From NCBI GenBank assembly GCA_030673005.1, contig DAOVFI010000008.1:1-20389 (forward strand): a stretch of DNA of 20,389 nt. Direction: 5' to 3'. Shown piece by piece: positions 6,002-14,619 of this stretch. The translations under genes were made by a program, and so were the position numbers. Source of the DNA: Planctomycetales bacterium. GTDB taxonomy: Bacteria; Planctomycetota; Phycisphaerae; SM23-33. The notes beneath the pieces are model-generated. The model saw only the letters and a program-made list of their open reading frames with translations, did not search any database and was not told the DNA's origin. Position 1 is the stretch's first letter, and every line of letters begins with the position of its first letter.

Positions 6002-9000
6002 GGTTGAACACTCCCACCGGGCGCCCCGCCGAGTCTTTTGACACCGTCGCGAAGTTCCCGGTAACTAGGATCTTTCGGGTTATTTTTTATAAGTTTCCAG
6101 CCCTGCCTGTATTGCCGCAAGGCTTCTTCTTTGCGGTCCATCTTCTCGTAAGTCTGGGCCAAATGCAACCTGTTTGCCGGTATTGCCTTGATGATAATAG
6201 ATCGGTTCAACACCTTCAGGGCTTCATCGTAATTACCCTTCAACAGGAGAATGTATCCGTAGGTATCCTGCACGTTAACATCGTCAGGCATCATTTCGGC
6301 CGCCCTTTTGGCATAGGGTACCGCCTTGTCGGGCCTTTTGAAGTTAGAGGCCAGCAGCCAGGCGAGATTGTTCAGCGTACCGGCGTCGGATGGGTTTATC
6401 TTCAGTGTATCCTGGTACATTTTCAGGCTCTGGTCGTATTGCTTCAATCTGAAATAGGCCATGCCCATATTCCGCTTGATGATCGCCCTGTCGCGGTCGG
6501 TTCGGGCATTGGCAAGGGCTTTTTTCAGATGTTCGACCGCAGAGGTGTTCTTATTCTGCATCATCAGGATTCTGCCCGTCATTTCGTGTATCTGGGACTG
6601 CCCGGGTCGAATGCCGGCCCAGCGGGTCAGTTTCTCCACTATCTTATCGGGCGGGTACGTCAATCGAATCTGACTAAGGACGAAGTGAAGTTGCCGACCT
6701 GGTTTGGCGTTTTTGATGGCGGCGGCGAAATCCGCATCCGCCCCGGCGCCCCGACCCAGTTTTGCCAACGCCCGACCGGATACGGCCATTACCTCAGGAC
6801 CGACGTCCTTGCGGGTCCGCATACTCTGTCCCGCCGACAGGGCCTTGTTATACAACCCTGCCTCGACCAGCACCTGCATCCACAAAAGGGCTACTCTGGG
6901 ATGCTTCGGGTACAGTTTTAATGCTGTCTCGGCGGGCGCCAGGGCCTTTGCGGGGAGCTTTTGCGCAAGCCACATACCCACTTCGTTTTGCAGGAAAAAC
7001 AGGTTCTTCGGATAGGCCTTCCTTCCTGTCTTCAGCACAGGCTCCATCAACACCCATCGCTTCTGGCTCTTATATAATCCGATCATCGCCTTCAACGCAT
7101 GGAGGTTCGTGGGGTCCTTGGACAACACACCCCGCAGGACATTCCGGGCGTTTGCGTAATTGCCCATAGCTTTGTAGATTCCCGCCAGACGGACCGCGAT
7201 AGTCGCTCCTGCGCCGGCGCGTACTGCCGCCTCCAGATCCGCTATGGCCCGGGTCTTGTTACCATTGAGCCAGTGAACGTCGGACCGGTAAATCAGGGCC
7301 GGGAAATAAGTCGGATGAATCCGCAACGCGCGATTCAGGACTTCCATTGCTCCGGCGTTGTCCTTCTGTTTGATGCGGATCTTGGCCATCAGAGTCAGCA
7401 TTTCCACATCGGTTCGGTTTTTTTCCAGTATCCCGGACAGTTCTTTCTCCGCCTCTTTGTCCCGATTCGCCTCGATCAGGTAGATGACGAAGTCTCTGCG
7501 GGCCTGAGGAATGGCTTTGTCGCCGGCGAGGTTGATGTATTTTTTCTGATAGTCGGCGGCCTTTGACCATTGTCTGTGGCGAGCGGTGAACTGGGCCAGG
7601 CCGAGATATATTCTTGCATTGGAAGGATTTGCGGTAAGGGCCTTCTGATAAACTATTTTTGCCTGTTCGGCGTCGCCGGCGCTGTCAAGGTATCCGGCCC
7701 AAAGCAGGTGCGCCAGTACCTTATCCTCGGCCGTGGCGGCATTCTTAGCCAGCAATGCCCGCGCCTCCACGTCGCGCCCCCTGCGGCGTAGGAAATCGGC
7801 AAGCGCCCCGACCATCAGCGGCTTACCCCTGGAAATCCGCATCATGGCGCGGAAGGCCCATTCGGCCTTCTTCATCCGTCCGGTCCGCTCGTACAGTATG
7901 GCCAGGTGAGAGATGTTGGCCAAATTGTTCGGCTGAGACTTAAGCACCATCTCCCGCTGCTTGATTACCTTCTCCGGATCCTTCACCGAGTCGCGGAGAC
8001 GAAGGTATTTTTCGAGGATCAGGGGATTTCTGGGGGCGAACTTGTACGCCAGTTTGATCCAGCGGGCGGCCTCATCGTACTTGCCGGTAATCTCGTTGAC
8101 GCGGATCATGCCTAACAAGGCCTGCAGATTGGAGGGATTCTGGGTATAGGCTTTGCTGTACTGCTCCCGGGCCTGCTCTATCTTCCCGACGGCCAGGTAG
8201 CAATCGCCCAGGAAGGAGTACCCGTGGCTGAACCTCGGGCGAATTTCCAGAGCCTCGTGGGTCAGGCGTATCGCTTCGTCATACTTTCGGCGCACAGCGG
8301 CCAGACGCGCTCGGAACATCCTGCCGCCGACGTAGTCGATATTGACTTCGACGGCGGCGTCTGCGTACTTCTGGGCCGATTTCCAGTCTTCCTTGTTCAG
8401 CGAGTACTCGAACATCTGGCGGATAACTGTTTTGTTGCGGGGGTCCTTGACCTCGGCCTGTTTGAGATACTCGATTTGTTTCTTCTCCATCCCGAAGGAA
8501 CGGTAGATGCTTGCGGTCAACAGCGCCCGGCGGACCGGATCGGTCATCTTTGACGCCATTTCCAACTGCTGGGCCAGTAACTTGCCCCGGTTCGTCTCAA
8601 TCAGCATCAACAGTTGTTTCTGCACGGCGGGCTTGTCTTTAAAAACCTTTCCGGCATGGTCGAATATGGCCTTTGCCTCGGTAACCTCGTTGCGAAGCAT
8701 GTGCCATCTGATTAATTGCATCATCGCGCCCAGGTGCTTCGGCTCCCTGTCCAGGACGTCGGCGACCAGGCGGATCGCCGCTTCGGATTCGCCTTCCAGC
8801 CAGAGTTGCTGCCCGCGACGCAGGAACAGTTTCATCGCAAGGCTGTCCAGTTCCCTCATCTCGGCGGGAATACGATTGGACCGACCGGTAACGATCTCCA
8901 GCGCCGCCTTCAGCGACAGCGTCTTCTCGCTTGTGTCTTTTTCCAGAATTACGTTCAGCAGGCGCTGAGCTTCGGTGTAACTGCGGGACTCGATGTGCAG

Positions 9001-10488
9001 TTTCACTATAGCCATCAGCGTATTGGGGCTGCCGCCGCTGTACCGCTGATATCGATCCAGGATCTCCCGGGCGTTACCGGGCTGGCCGGTGTTGGCGTAC
9101 AGATTAATCAGCAACACCGCCGTCGTTCGCTCGAAGAAGGGGCGCCCGTCTATCGTCGTGAAGGAATCGTATGCCCGGCGGAGCAGTTTTTCGGCTTCTA
9201 CACGCCTGCCTTCAGCCAGGGCTATACGCCCCTCGACCTTGGTGACGTAAGGGGTAATTCTGGCGGTAAATATCTTGTGAAGATTTTTATTGTCCCTGAT
9301 GCTCCGCATTTCCTTCAGGGCGTCCCTGACCCTTTGAAGGTTCTTTTTCCTCTCGTCGCCTTTTGACGGTTTGGACAGAAGGGTGTCGCAGAGCTGATTG
9401 TTCAGCAGCATAATACCGTTATAACGGTTTAATGCCTTGTTGTCTTTTGCCCCCTCACCCAGATTCTTCCTGGTTACTTCCAGACCCTTCAGCAGGACGG
9501 ACTCGGCTTTGGCAAAGTCCCTGCGGGCAATGTGTATTTGCGCCAGGCCGACGTAACTGCTATGCTCCTCCGGATTTACCTCACGAGCCTTCTCTATCCA
9601 GGTGACGGCTTTATCCACTTCGCCCTCTTGCTGATGGAACATCGCCAGTGCAAGATGCGCGCCGATTTCCTTGGGTTCCTGAAACTCGACGGCGTCGGTG
9701 AGCAGTTTCAGGGCCTCGTTCTTGCGTTCGTCCTTCTGCTGAAGCAAACGCGCGTAGGCAATTCTGATCCTGACCGATTTCGGATTGGCCTTCAGTGCGT
9801 CTTTATACGTATTCTCGGCCTGTTCGAACCAATCAGCCCTCTCGCCTCTGTACAGCTGATACATGCGAGCCAGCTCAATCCAGTATTGCTCCTGGGTGGG
9901 CGCCAGCTTGACCAGTGCAGTGAAATCCTTCATGGCCGGGGCAAGATATTCGGGTCTGGTCTTTGCGATTTCGCCCTTGACCCACGCCTGCTGAAAGAGA
10001 ACCTTGTGATCTTCGGGAACCAGTTCCAGGAGTTTGCCGACCGAATCGAGGTACCCCGACCAGTCGCCGCCGCCCCGACCCATCGCATATTCCAACTGGG
10101 TAAGGAGCCGCCTGGCCTTGACGTAATCCGGTTTGAATCGCACCGCATCCTTAAGGGCGCTGCGAGCGGTATGGAAAAGTTGGTTTTTCTGGGCCGGTCC
10201 TATATTTTCGCCCTTTCGACGCCATTCCAGCATCGTCTCGGCCCATGCCAGGAGGTACTCCGGTTTGCGTGAATCATCCGGCCCGACGGCGTTTTTCGCC
10301 AGGTAGTAATTCTTGACGGCCAGTTCATAGTTGCCCTGTTTCAGGAACTCGGCGGCCCGCTCGGCGCAAACATCCGGGTCCTTGGGACGCTTGTAAATCC
10401 ATACGCCGAGAGCCCCGGTTACCAGCAGCACGAGAACCGAAGCAAGAATTATTATTACCGTCTTGTTAAGTCGTTTTTTTCCAGCCAT
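5998..10488 (-). CDS. Giant TPR protein, PrsT-like, exosortase-associated
   Basis: A 1496-residue protein with one N-terminal membrane segment (residues about 9-32, VIIILASVLVLLVTGALG), so most of it should sit on one side of the inner membrane, probably the periplasm. Nearly the whole length is TPR-like helical repeats of about 34 residues with the usual A/G-Y-A-P spacing, for example ALLGMIRVNEITGKYDEAAR and VQDTYGYILLLKGNYDEALK. The end (LNNLAWLLASN.., then a DTYGYIL repeat) is the pattern I know from PrsT, the TPR protein found with PEP-CTERM/exosortase loci. PrsT proteins are usually nearer 900 residues, so this one is unusually long. It starts 33 bases after the EpsI-domain gene, with only a weak ribosome binding site (GGAATAAAAC). 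It probably works as a scaffold for export or protein sorting. No enzymatic domain is seen. Confidence 0.85.
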   Translation of the reverse strand: MAGKKRLNKTVIIILASVLVLLVTGALGVWIYKRPKDPDVCAERAAEFLKQGNYELAVKNYYLAKNAVGPDDSRKPEYLLAWAETMLEWRRKGENIGPAQKNQLFHTARSALKDAVRFKPDYVKARRLLTQLEYAMGRGGGDWSGYLDSVGKLLELVPEDHKVLFQQAWVKGEIAKTRPEYLAPAMKDFTALVKLAPTQEQYWIELARMYQLYRGERADWFEQAENTYKDALKANPKSVRIRIAYARLLQQKDERKNEALKLLTDAVEFQEPKEIGAHLALAMFHQQEGEVDKAVTWIEKAREVNPEEHSSYVGLAQIHIARRDFAKAESVLLKGLEVTRKNLGEGAKDNKALNRYNGIMLLNNQLCDTLLSKPSKGDERKKNLQRVRDALKEMRSIRDNKNLHKIFTARITPYVTKVEGRIALAEGRRVEAEKLLRRAYDSFTTIDGRPFFERTTAVLLINLYANTGQPGNAREILDRYQRYSGGSPNTLMAIVKLHIESRSYTEAQRLLNVILEKDTSEKTLSLKAALEIVTGRSNRIPAEMRELDSLAMKLFLRRGQQLWLEGESEAAIRLVADVLDREPKHLGAMMQLIRWHMLRNEVTEAKAIFDHAGKVFKDKPAVQKQLLMLIETNRGKLLAQQLEMASKMTDPVRRALLTASIYRSFGMEKKQIEYLKQAEVKDPRNKTVIRQMFEYSLNKEDWKSAQKYADAAVEVNIDYVGGRMFRARLAAVRRKYDEAIRLTHEALEIRPRFSHGYSFLGDCYLAVGKIEQAREQYSKAYTQNPSNLQALLGMIRVNEITGKYDEAARWIKLAYKFAPRNPLILEKYLRLRDSVKDPEKVIKQREMVLKSQPNNLANISHLAILYERTGRMKKAEWAFRAMMRISRGKPLMVGALADFLRRRGRDVEARALLAKNAATAEDKVLAHLLWAGYLDSAGDAEQAKIVYQKALTANPSNARIYLGLAQFTARHRQWSKAADYQKKYINLAGDKAIPQARRDFVIYLIEANRDKEAEKELSGILEKNRTDVEMLTLMAKIRIKQKDNAGAMEVLNRALRIHPTYFPALIYRSDVHWLNGNKTRAIADLEAAVRAGAGATIAVRLAGIYKAMGNYANARNVLRGVLSKDPTNLHALKAMIGLYKSQKRWVLMEPVLKTGRKAYPKNLFFLQNEVGMWLAQKLPAKALAPAETALKLYPKHPRVALLWMQVLVEAGLYNKALSAGQSMRTRKDVGPEVMAVSGRALAKLGRGAGADADFAAAIKNAKPGRQLHFVLSQIRLTYPPDKIVEKLTRWAGIRPGQSQIHEMTGRILMMQNKNTSAVEHLKKALANARTDRDRAIIKRNMGMAYFRLKQYDQSLKMYQDTLKINPSDAGTLNNLAWLLASNFKRPDKAVPYAKRAAEMMPDDVNVQDTYGYILLLKGNYDEALKVLNRSIIIKAIPANRLHLAQTYEKMDRKEEALRQYRQGWKLIKNNPKDPSYRELRDGVKRLGGAPGGSVQP

Positions 10489-10521
10489 GTTTTATTCCAT
10501 ACATCCTGTCTTTTCATATCG

Positions 10522-11376
10522 TCAGGAACCGTGCCCCTGTTCGAGTTTCTTCACATATTCGGCAGTGGGGAGGAATTTGAGTACTGCCGGAAGCGCATGA
10601 GTCAGAAAATCCCGGCAGAGTTTATCGCTGATAGAGACATCGTCCTGTGACGACAGCGCCCCGATCTGGATCTTCGCAAAAAAGCAATACCTCACCCAGG
10701 GCAGCATGAACTTGCCGCGAATGACTTTCCAGTCGGTAACAGGCGTACCGTTCATGCTGAATAAGTAATATTGACGGAATTTCCGACTATTTTTAATAAA
10801 GGTTACACGCCTGACCTTGACATTCCTCCAGGATTCCGGCGCGCCCGGAACGGTTATATCGATTTGGGCGTTTTCGGAGGTGTCCACAACGGCTCCGCCG
10901 GCCACCATGCATACTTCCGGGATGTGCGGGATGGCGTCCAGCAGACCGGTGTAATAAGTGATGTCGAGCGAGACATACTGCGCACCGTCGAACCTGGAAG
11001 GGTCCGGAATACGATACTTCTTCATGCAATACCAGTTCTCGCTGTGGGCCTTGGTACCGAGGCTATCCAGCAGGTCTTCGGGCAGTATAACCGACCCGTC
11101 GCCGACCATGACGTAAGGTCCCAGTTTGTCTGGAAAGTTCATGAGGCGGAATTCCTGCACTTCGAGATGTTCGCCTCTGGGTACGGGCATCTTGGCCAGC
11201 GCCCATTTCCAGCGGACCATTGCGACATTCCATCCCGTCGCGGCAATCAGCAGTACGCCTGCAGCCAGTCCGAAGTGTATCCATCCGCGCCTGTTGAGAC
11301 CGGAGGAGCGGTCCGGCGAATCAGGGGACGTCGCCTTTTCTGACAGCATTCCGCTCTGTTCGGCGCCGGTCGTCAT
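10522..11376 (-). CDS. epsI: EpsI-domain protein of the exosortase system
   Basis: A 284-residue membrane-anchored protein from the ATG at 11376. The frame is open further upstream to 11577, but that part lies inside the exosortase gene in another frame, while 11376 gives an ATGA overlap with the exosortase stop, the same coupling used elsewhere in the operon. A membrane segment lies at residues 33-52. The rest, about 230 residues, matches the EpsI family (DUF3485): LGPYVMVGDGSV, YVSLDITYYTGLLDAIPHIP, the family's H.PE.C motif as HIPEVC at 151-156, and a C-terminal WVRYCFFAKIQIG region. In other bacteria EpsI-like proteins are encoded beside, or fused to, exosortases; their exact biochemical role is not settled. 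The domain probably faces the periplasm. Confidence 0.88.
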   Translation of the reverse strand: MTTGAEQSGMLSEKATSPDSPDRSSGLNRRGWIHFGLAAGVLLIAATGWNVAMVRWKWALAKMPVPRGEHLEVQEFRLMNFPDKLGPYVMVGDGSVILPEDLLDSLGTKAHSENWYCMKKYRIPDPSRFDGAQYVSLDITYYTGLLDAIPHIPEVCMVAGGAVVDTSENAQIDITVPGAPESWRNVKVRRVTFIKNSRKFRQYYLFSMNGTPVTDWKVIRGKFMLPWVRYCFFAKIQIGALSSQDDVSISDKLCRDFLTHALPAVLKFLPTAEYVKKLEQGHGS

Positions 11377-12467
11377 GAGCCTTCCTCCGCGCCTGCGCCG
11401 ATGCGCCCGGAAGGCGAATGCGAATCGCCGCCGGAGTCGGCTTCCACGAAAATGTGCTGAAGAATCCAGGCCAGCAACCACAACATGCCGAAGGCCGGCG
11501 CCAGCATCAGGATCCCCGTGAAGGTGTGCATGAACTTCTGCCCGAGTTCGGGCTGGTCGATATAGTACATCCAGCACGTTATCGCGACGCGAATGACATT
11601 ACAGAAAATCGCGATCGGAACGGCCGCCGCCACCAGGATGACTCTCTGCCAGACAGGCTTGTAGTCCAGATACGCCATCGCCACGCCCAGGGCGCAGAAC
11701 GCCATCAGCAGGCGCATCCCGCTGCATGCCTCGGCCACGGTCAGATCGCGCGGGACATTCGACCGGCTTAGCAGGTGCAGTCCGCTCTGTTCGCTGGAGA
11801 TATCCACCTTCAGCTTCAGCAGTATCACCGCTCCCTTTGCCGCCATGTTCTGAAGCGGAAGGGCGATCTGGGAATACAGCCTCGGTGAAAGCGGCAGCGC
11901 AAAGACCAGAAAGAGTATCGGAAGCCAGGTTATCCGGACAACCTTCGTCCCCGCCAGGTACAGCACCAGTCCCATGAGCACTCCGACCATGGACACCTGG
12001 CTGAGCCAGTAATTCTTGCCCGGATATATCCACAGAAACTGCCCCGCCAGGCACAGGAACATCAATACCGCCCCGGCCCGACAGGTTTTCCTCGGAGCCT
12101 CCATCAGTTCGACCCGCCGGACAAACAGCAGGTACAGACTGAACAGCGGGATGATGAACCCGTGGGTCCAGTCCGGGTCTGCAATCCATTTTTTGACAAG
12201 CCAATCGATATGCCGGAGGTTCACCAGGACAATCAGTACCGTCAGGACGGCGATCTTGATGAGCGTGCCGGTGGGGAAACTCTCGGTGAGGCTGACGGTC
12301 CGGTCCGGCTCGATCATGTCGGCCAGGCGAGCGCCCGAAAGCGCCGTAATGCCCCGTGGCTCCTCACCTCCGACGGCGGACCGGGCCGGGGAAAGTGAAT
12401 CCCGGGCAGAGGCTTGCCGCCCTGACGCTCCCTGATCCAAACCGGTTTTCCCGGACGAGTTTGTCAT
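11373..12467 (-). CDS. xrt: Exosortase (PEP-CTERM sorting transpeptidase)
   Basis: A 364-residue multi-pass inner-membrane protein of the exosortase/archaeosortase family, which cleaves proteins at PEP-CTERM tails and is thought to hand them to an envelope acceptor. After a Ser/Ala/Gly-rich soluble N-terminus of about 70 residues come roughly eight hydrophobic segments. The family's catalytic triad is visible: Cys248 in AEACSGMRLL, Arg293 in CNVIRVAI, and His314 in KFMHTFTGIL. The early motif WTHGFIIPLFSLYLL also fits. The predicted start has no clear ribosome binding site, and an internal Met50 is an alternative start that would remove most of the low-complexity N-terminus. It lies 73 bases after the Wza-like gene and overlaps the EpsI-domain gene by ATGA. 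The two PEP-CTERM proteins in this window are its likely substrates. Confidence 0.95.
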   Translation of the reverse strand: MTNSSGKTGLDQGASGRQASARDSLSPARSAVGGEEPRGITALSGARLADMIEPDRTVSLTESFPTGTLIKIAVLTVLIVLVNLRHIDWLVKKWIADPDWTHGFIIPLFSLYLLFVRRVELMEAPRKTCRAGAVLMFLCLAGQFLWIYPGKNYWLSQVSMVGVLMGLVLYLAGTKVVRITWLPILFLVFALPLSPRLYSQIALPLQNMAAKGAVILLKLKVDISSEQSGLHLLSRSNVPRDLTVAEACSGMRLLMAFCALGVAMAYLDYKPVWQRVILVAAAVPIAIFCNVIRVAITCWMYYIDQPELGQKFMHTFTGILMLAPAFGMLWLLAWILQHIFVEADSGGDSHSPSGRIGAGAEEGS

Positions 12468-12540
12468 GAAAATTCGGCATCCTTATAACTGCCCTGTCAG
12501 TGCAGTTCGGCGGCGAATGTATTCTTTGAAGCCGGGACCT

Positions 12541-14223
12541 TTACCACGACTTTCTCGCGTCGCTCTTCGGCGCCAACAGCGGAACCTCGAATTCCATCTC
12601 GGAGTAATTGCGGTCATAGATGAATCCGAACCCGTACGTCAGACGGAACGCGTTCCTCCAGACGGCCAGGAACGGCGCCGCCCAATAACTTCCTACGGCG
12701 ATTATGTCGTTGGGTTTAAGAAAAATGTCCCGCTCCCGTCCCTGGAGGATATTCTGAAGTCGCAGAGGTATGATCTGTTCCTGGTCGCGTCCGATTCGCC
12801 GGATGAGGATCGAGTTATTCGGCCAGGCCAGAGGTCCGAGGTTTCCCGCCGACGCCAGTGCCATTTTGACCGTTATTCTCCGCCCCGTCAGGCTGTAAGC
12901 GCCCGGGCGCAGCACTTCACCCATCATGTAAAACTCGCCCATCTTCAGCGGCGGGATATAGACAATATCGTCATCCCTGATGATGACATTCATGCGCGGA
13001 TTGCCGGCCTTAAGCTCCTTAAGGTCTATCGCGATAATCCTCGACAGGTGGGACATATTCCATTTGGACCATCCATACCTGTCCTTGTCGCCGGCGCCTT
13101 CCCTGCGGGGCAGGGGTATCGACGTAGTTTGCGTCGTCGATTGGGGAACGCGTATCCACCGCCCATTCGAATAGGCCCATTTATAGGTTACGGCAGCCGC
13201 TTTGATATCGCGGGCGCCGGTCTCCTTCCTCGACATTTCAGGTTTATCGAGCGCCGCTGGCGGCCTGGACGGCGTTTCGACGGAAGTCCGTGGCGCTGAA
13301 GAGCCTGCGACTGATGGTTTCACAGCGGCCGGGGCCTCAGAGCGAATCGGTTCGGTACCGGTCGAAGTAATAACCTTGACCAGGTCGTCCAGCTGCTCCT
13401 GCGTCCCGGCGGCTTTCTTAGTCGAAGGCGCCGTGTCGGTCGCCGGCGTGGTCGCCGGCTTAGGCGCTGGCGCGGTCGCCGGCCTGGGCGCCGGTTCGAC
13501 GTCGGGGATAGTCGGCAAGGGAGGAAGCTCTTCTTTCTCGACCGGCGCCGCGGTTTTCACCTTTCTGGCATCCTTCGAGGGACGATAGATATAGAGCCAA
13601 TCAATATTGACCTGACCGACGTCCCCGGACAGGGCCAGCGCCTCCATGAGTGTAAAATCCTTTCGCATGATACCGTAGGTGCCGGGACGACTGATCGCGC
13701 CCATGATGCTGAAGATGTTCTGGCGGGGAGCGACCACCATTATCGACACATTCGGATCCTTTAGAAAATCCCGCCGATAGACGTCCTTTATATCCTCGAC
13801 AAGCTGGTCCTTGGTCAGACCGTCGGCCTTTATACTCCCGACCAGCAGCAGATCGACTTGACCGCTGTGACTGACCTGCCTTTCCATGATCGTCTCTACA
13901 CCGGTCTGGAGCAGATCCAGTACGGAGATTCTCAGGAAGTCCGTCGGACCGATGATGTAATCCTCTTCGGCATACTTGAGGTCTTCCAGTGTGGGAAAGG
14001 TCGCGTTGGGCAACAGTTCCTCAGTCTTGTCGCCCAATCCGACCTGCGAATAGATCGGATTAATCATGCTCTGCTCGGGCGTGCGGATTCCCTTGCTCGG
14101 ATCGCACCAGCTCCACCAGCCCATTTCTCCCTCGCAACCCGACAACCCCAACAATACAACCGCTGCCGCCGACCAAAGAACAACCGCAGACAATCTTTCT
14201 TTTCTCACGGTCAAACCTTTCAT
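12541..14223 (-). CDS. Wza-like polysaccharide export lipoprotein with SLBB domains and a long Pro/Ala linker
   Basis: A 560-residue outer-membrane lipoprotein of the polysaccharide export family. The signal peptide ends in the lipobox LSGC (Cys30). The poly-export domain starts near residue 88 (DYIIGPTDFLRISVLDLL), followed by a first SLBB-like domain (IMGAISRPGTYGI, 173-185). Then comes an insertion of about 150 residues (about 215-365) rich in Pro, Ala, Thr and Lys with APAPKPATTPATDTAP-like repeats. A second SLBB-like domain starts near 408 (MGEFYMMGEVLRPGAYSL). The protein ends with an aromatic-rich segment. In related systems this protein forms the channel through which the polymer leaves, gated by the Wzc-type partner, here the last gene of the operon. 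It is first in the operon. The linker is not a standard part of the family and may reach through peptidoglycan or be glycosylated. Confidence 0.9.
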   Translation of the reverse strand: MKGLTVRKERLSAVVLWSAAAVVLLGLSGCEGEMGWWSWCDPSKGIRTPEQSMINPIYSQVGLGDKTEELLPNATFPTLEDLKYAEEDYIIGPTDFLRISVLDLLQTGVETIMERQVSHSGQVDLLLVGSIKADGLTKDQLVEDIKDVYRRDFLKDPNVSIMVVAPRQNIFSIMGAISRPGTYGIMRKDFTLMEALALSGDVGQVNIDWLYIYRPSKDARKVKTAAPVEKEELPPLPTIPDVEPAPRPATAPAPKPATTPATDTAPSTKKAAGTQEQLDDLVKVITSTGTEPIRSEAPAAVKPSVAGSSAPRTSVETPSRPPAALDKPEMSRKETGARDIKAAAVTYKWAYSNGRWIRVPQSTTQTTSIPLPRREGAGDKDRYGWSKWNMSHLSRIIAIDLKELKAGNPRMNVIIRDDDIVYIPPLKMGEFYMMGEVLRPGAYSLTGRRITVKMALASAGNLGPLAWPNNSILIRRIGRDQEQIIPLRLQNILQGRERDIFLKPNDIIAVGSYWAAPFLAVWRNAFRLTYGFGFIYDRNYSEMEFEVPLLAPKSDARKSW

Positions 14224-14360
14224 ATCACGCTGCCGTATTCGTAGTTCACCACAACCGGTTACCGGCTGACAAAAACCGCTCGGTCAATATCCGTATTTTA
14301 AGCCACAATTTCCCCTACCATTGAAACGCTCCCTGAATAACTGAACGCCTGGCCCTGAAC

Positions 14361-14389
14361 ATTAACATGGTTATACAGTCCGTTGTCAA
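14361..14389 (-). promoter_or_regulatory. Weak candidate promoter of the export/exosortase operon
   Basis: On the minus strand a perfect TTGACA (14389-14384) is followed after 17 bases by GTTAAT (14366-14361), which matches four of six consensus bases. The start codon of the Wza-like gene is 138 bases further on. The -35 is convincing, the -10 only moderate. Confidence 0.35.
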
Positions 14390-14530
14390 GGAGAACCTAT
14401 CGTCGTCCCTGGTGGTTGACAGATGGGTCTCCGGGTAGAGACATATTTGAATATCGACCGGTCCGCCCCGCCTCTTGTGTTGAATGTAAGAACAAAACAC
14501 GTACAGTGCAGGCTGGGGCGGAGCGAAGCG

Positions 14531-14609
14531 TAGGGTGCGGCAGGTTCTTTTTCCTGCACACCCTACCTGCTGCGAAGGAAAAGGTGGGCCTCTGCTGCGC
14601 TCCGACTCA
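14531..14609. repeat. GCAGGTTCTTTTTCCTGC repeat plus a GGTGGGCCTC repeat
   Basis: 14531-14565 matches the palindrome at 1201-1234 almost exactly (TAGGGTGCGGCAGG, TTCTTTTT, CCTGCACACCCTA). 14579-14609 holds a second block, AAAAGGTGGGCCTCTGCTGC then GCTCCGACTCA. That block recurs with two changes at 16225-16255 in the same orientation. The second block ends 10 bases from the stop codon of the 521-residue lipoprotein gene. Confidence 0.85.
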
Positions 14610-14619
14610 CCCTACCCGC

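Larger units (their letters stand above)
14224..14619. other. Gene-free interval upstream of the export operon
   Basis: 396 bp between two minus-strand genes. It should contain the operon's promoter (a candidate at 14361-14389) and ends in a repeat cluster at 14531-14609. I see no supported gene; the short open frames over 14383-14634 lie mostly in the repeats. Confidence 0.6.

Noticed and set aside
9532..10272. 246-codon plus-strand frame within the TPR gene
   Set aside because: Antisense shadow of the long TPR frame, whose repeat pattern is unmistakable; there is no independent start signal or domain.
11377..11577. Upstream extension of the EpsI-domain protein
   Set aside because: The added 67 residues are Arg- and His-rich shadow sequence within the exosortase gene; the ATG at 11376 overlaps the exosortase stop as ATGA and fits the operon's pattern.
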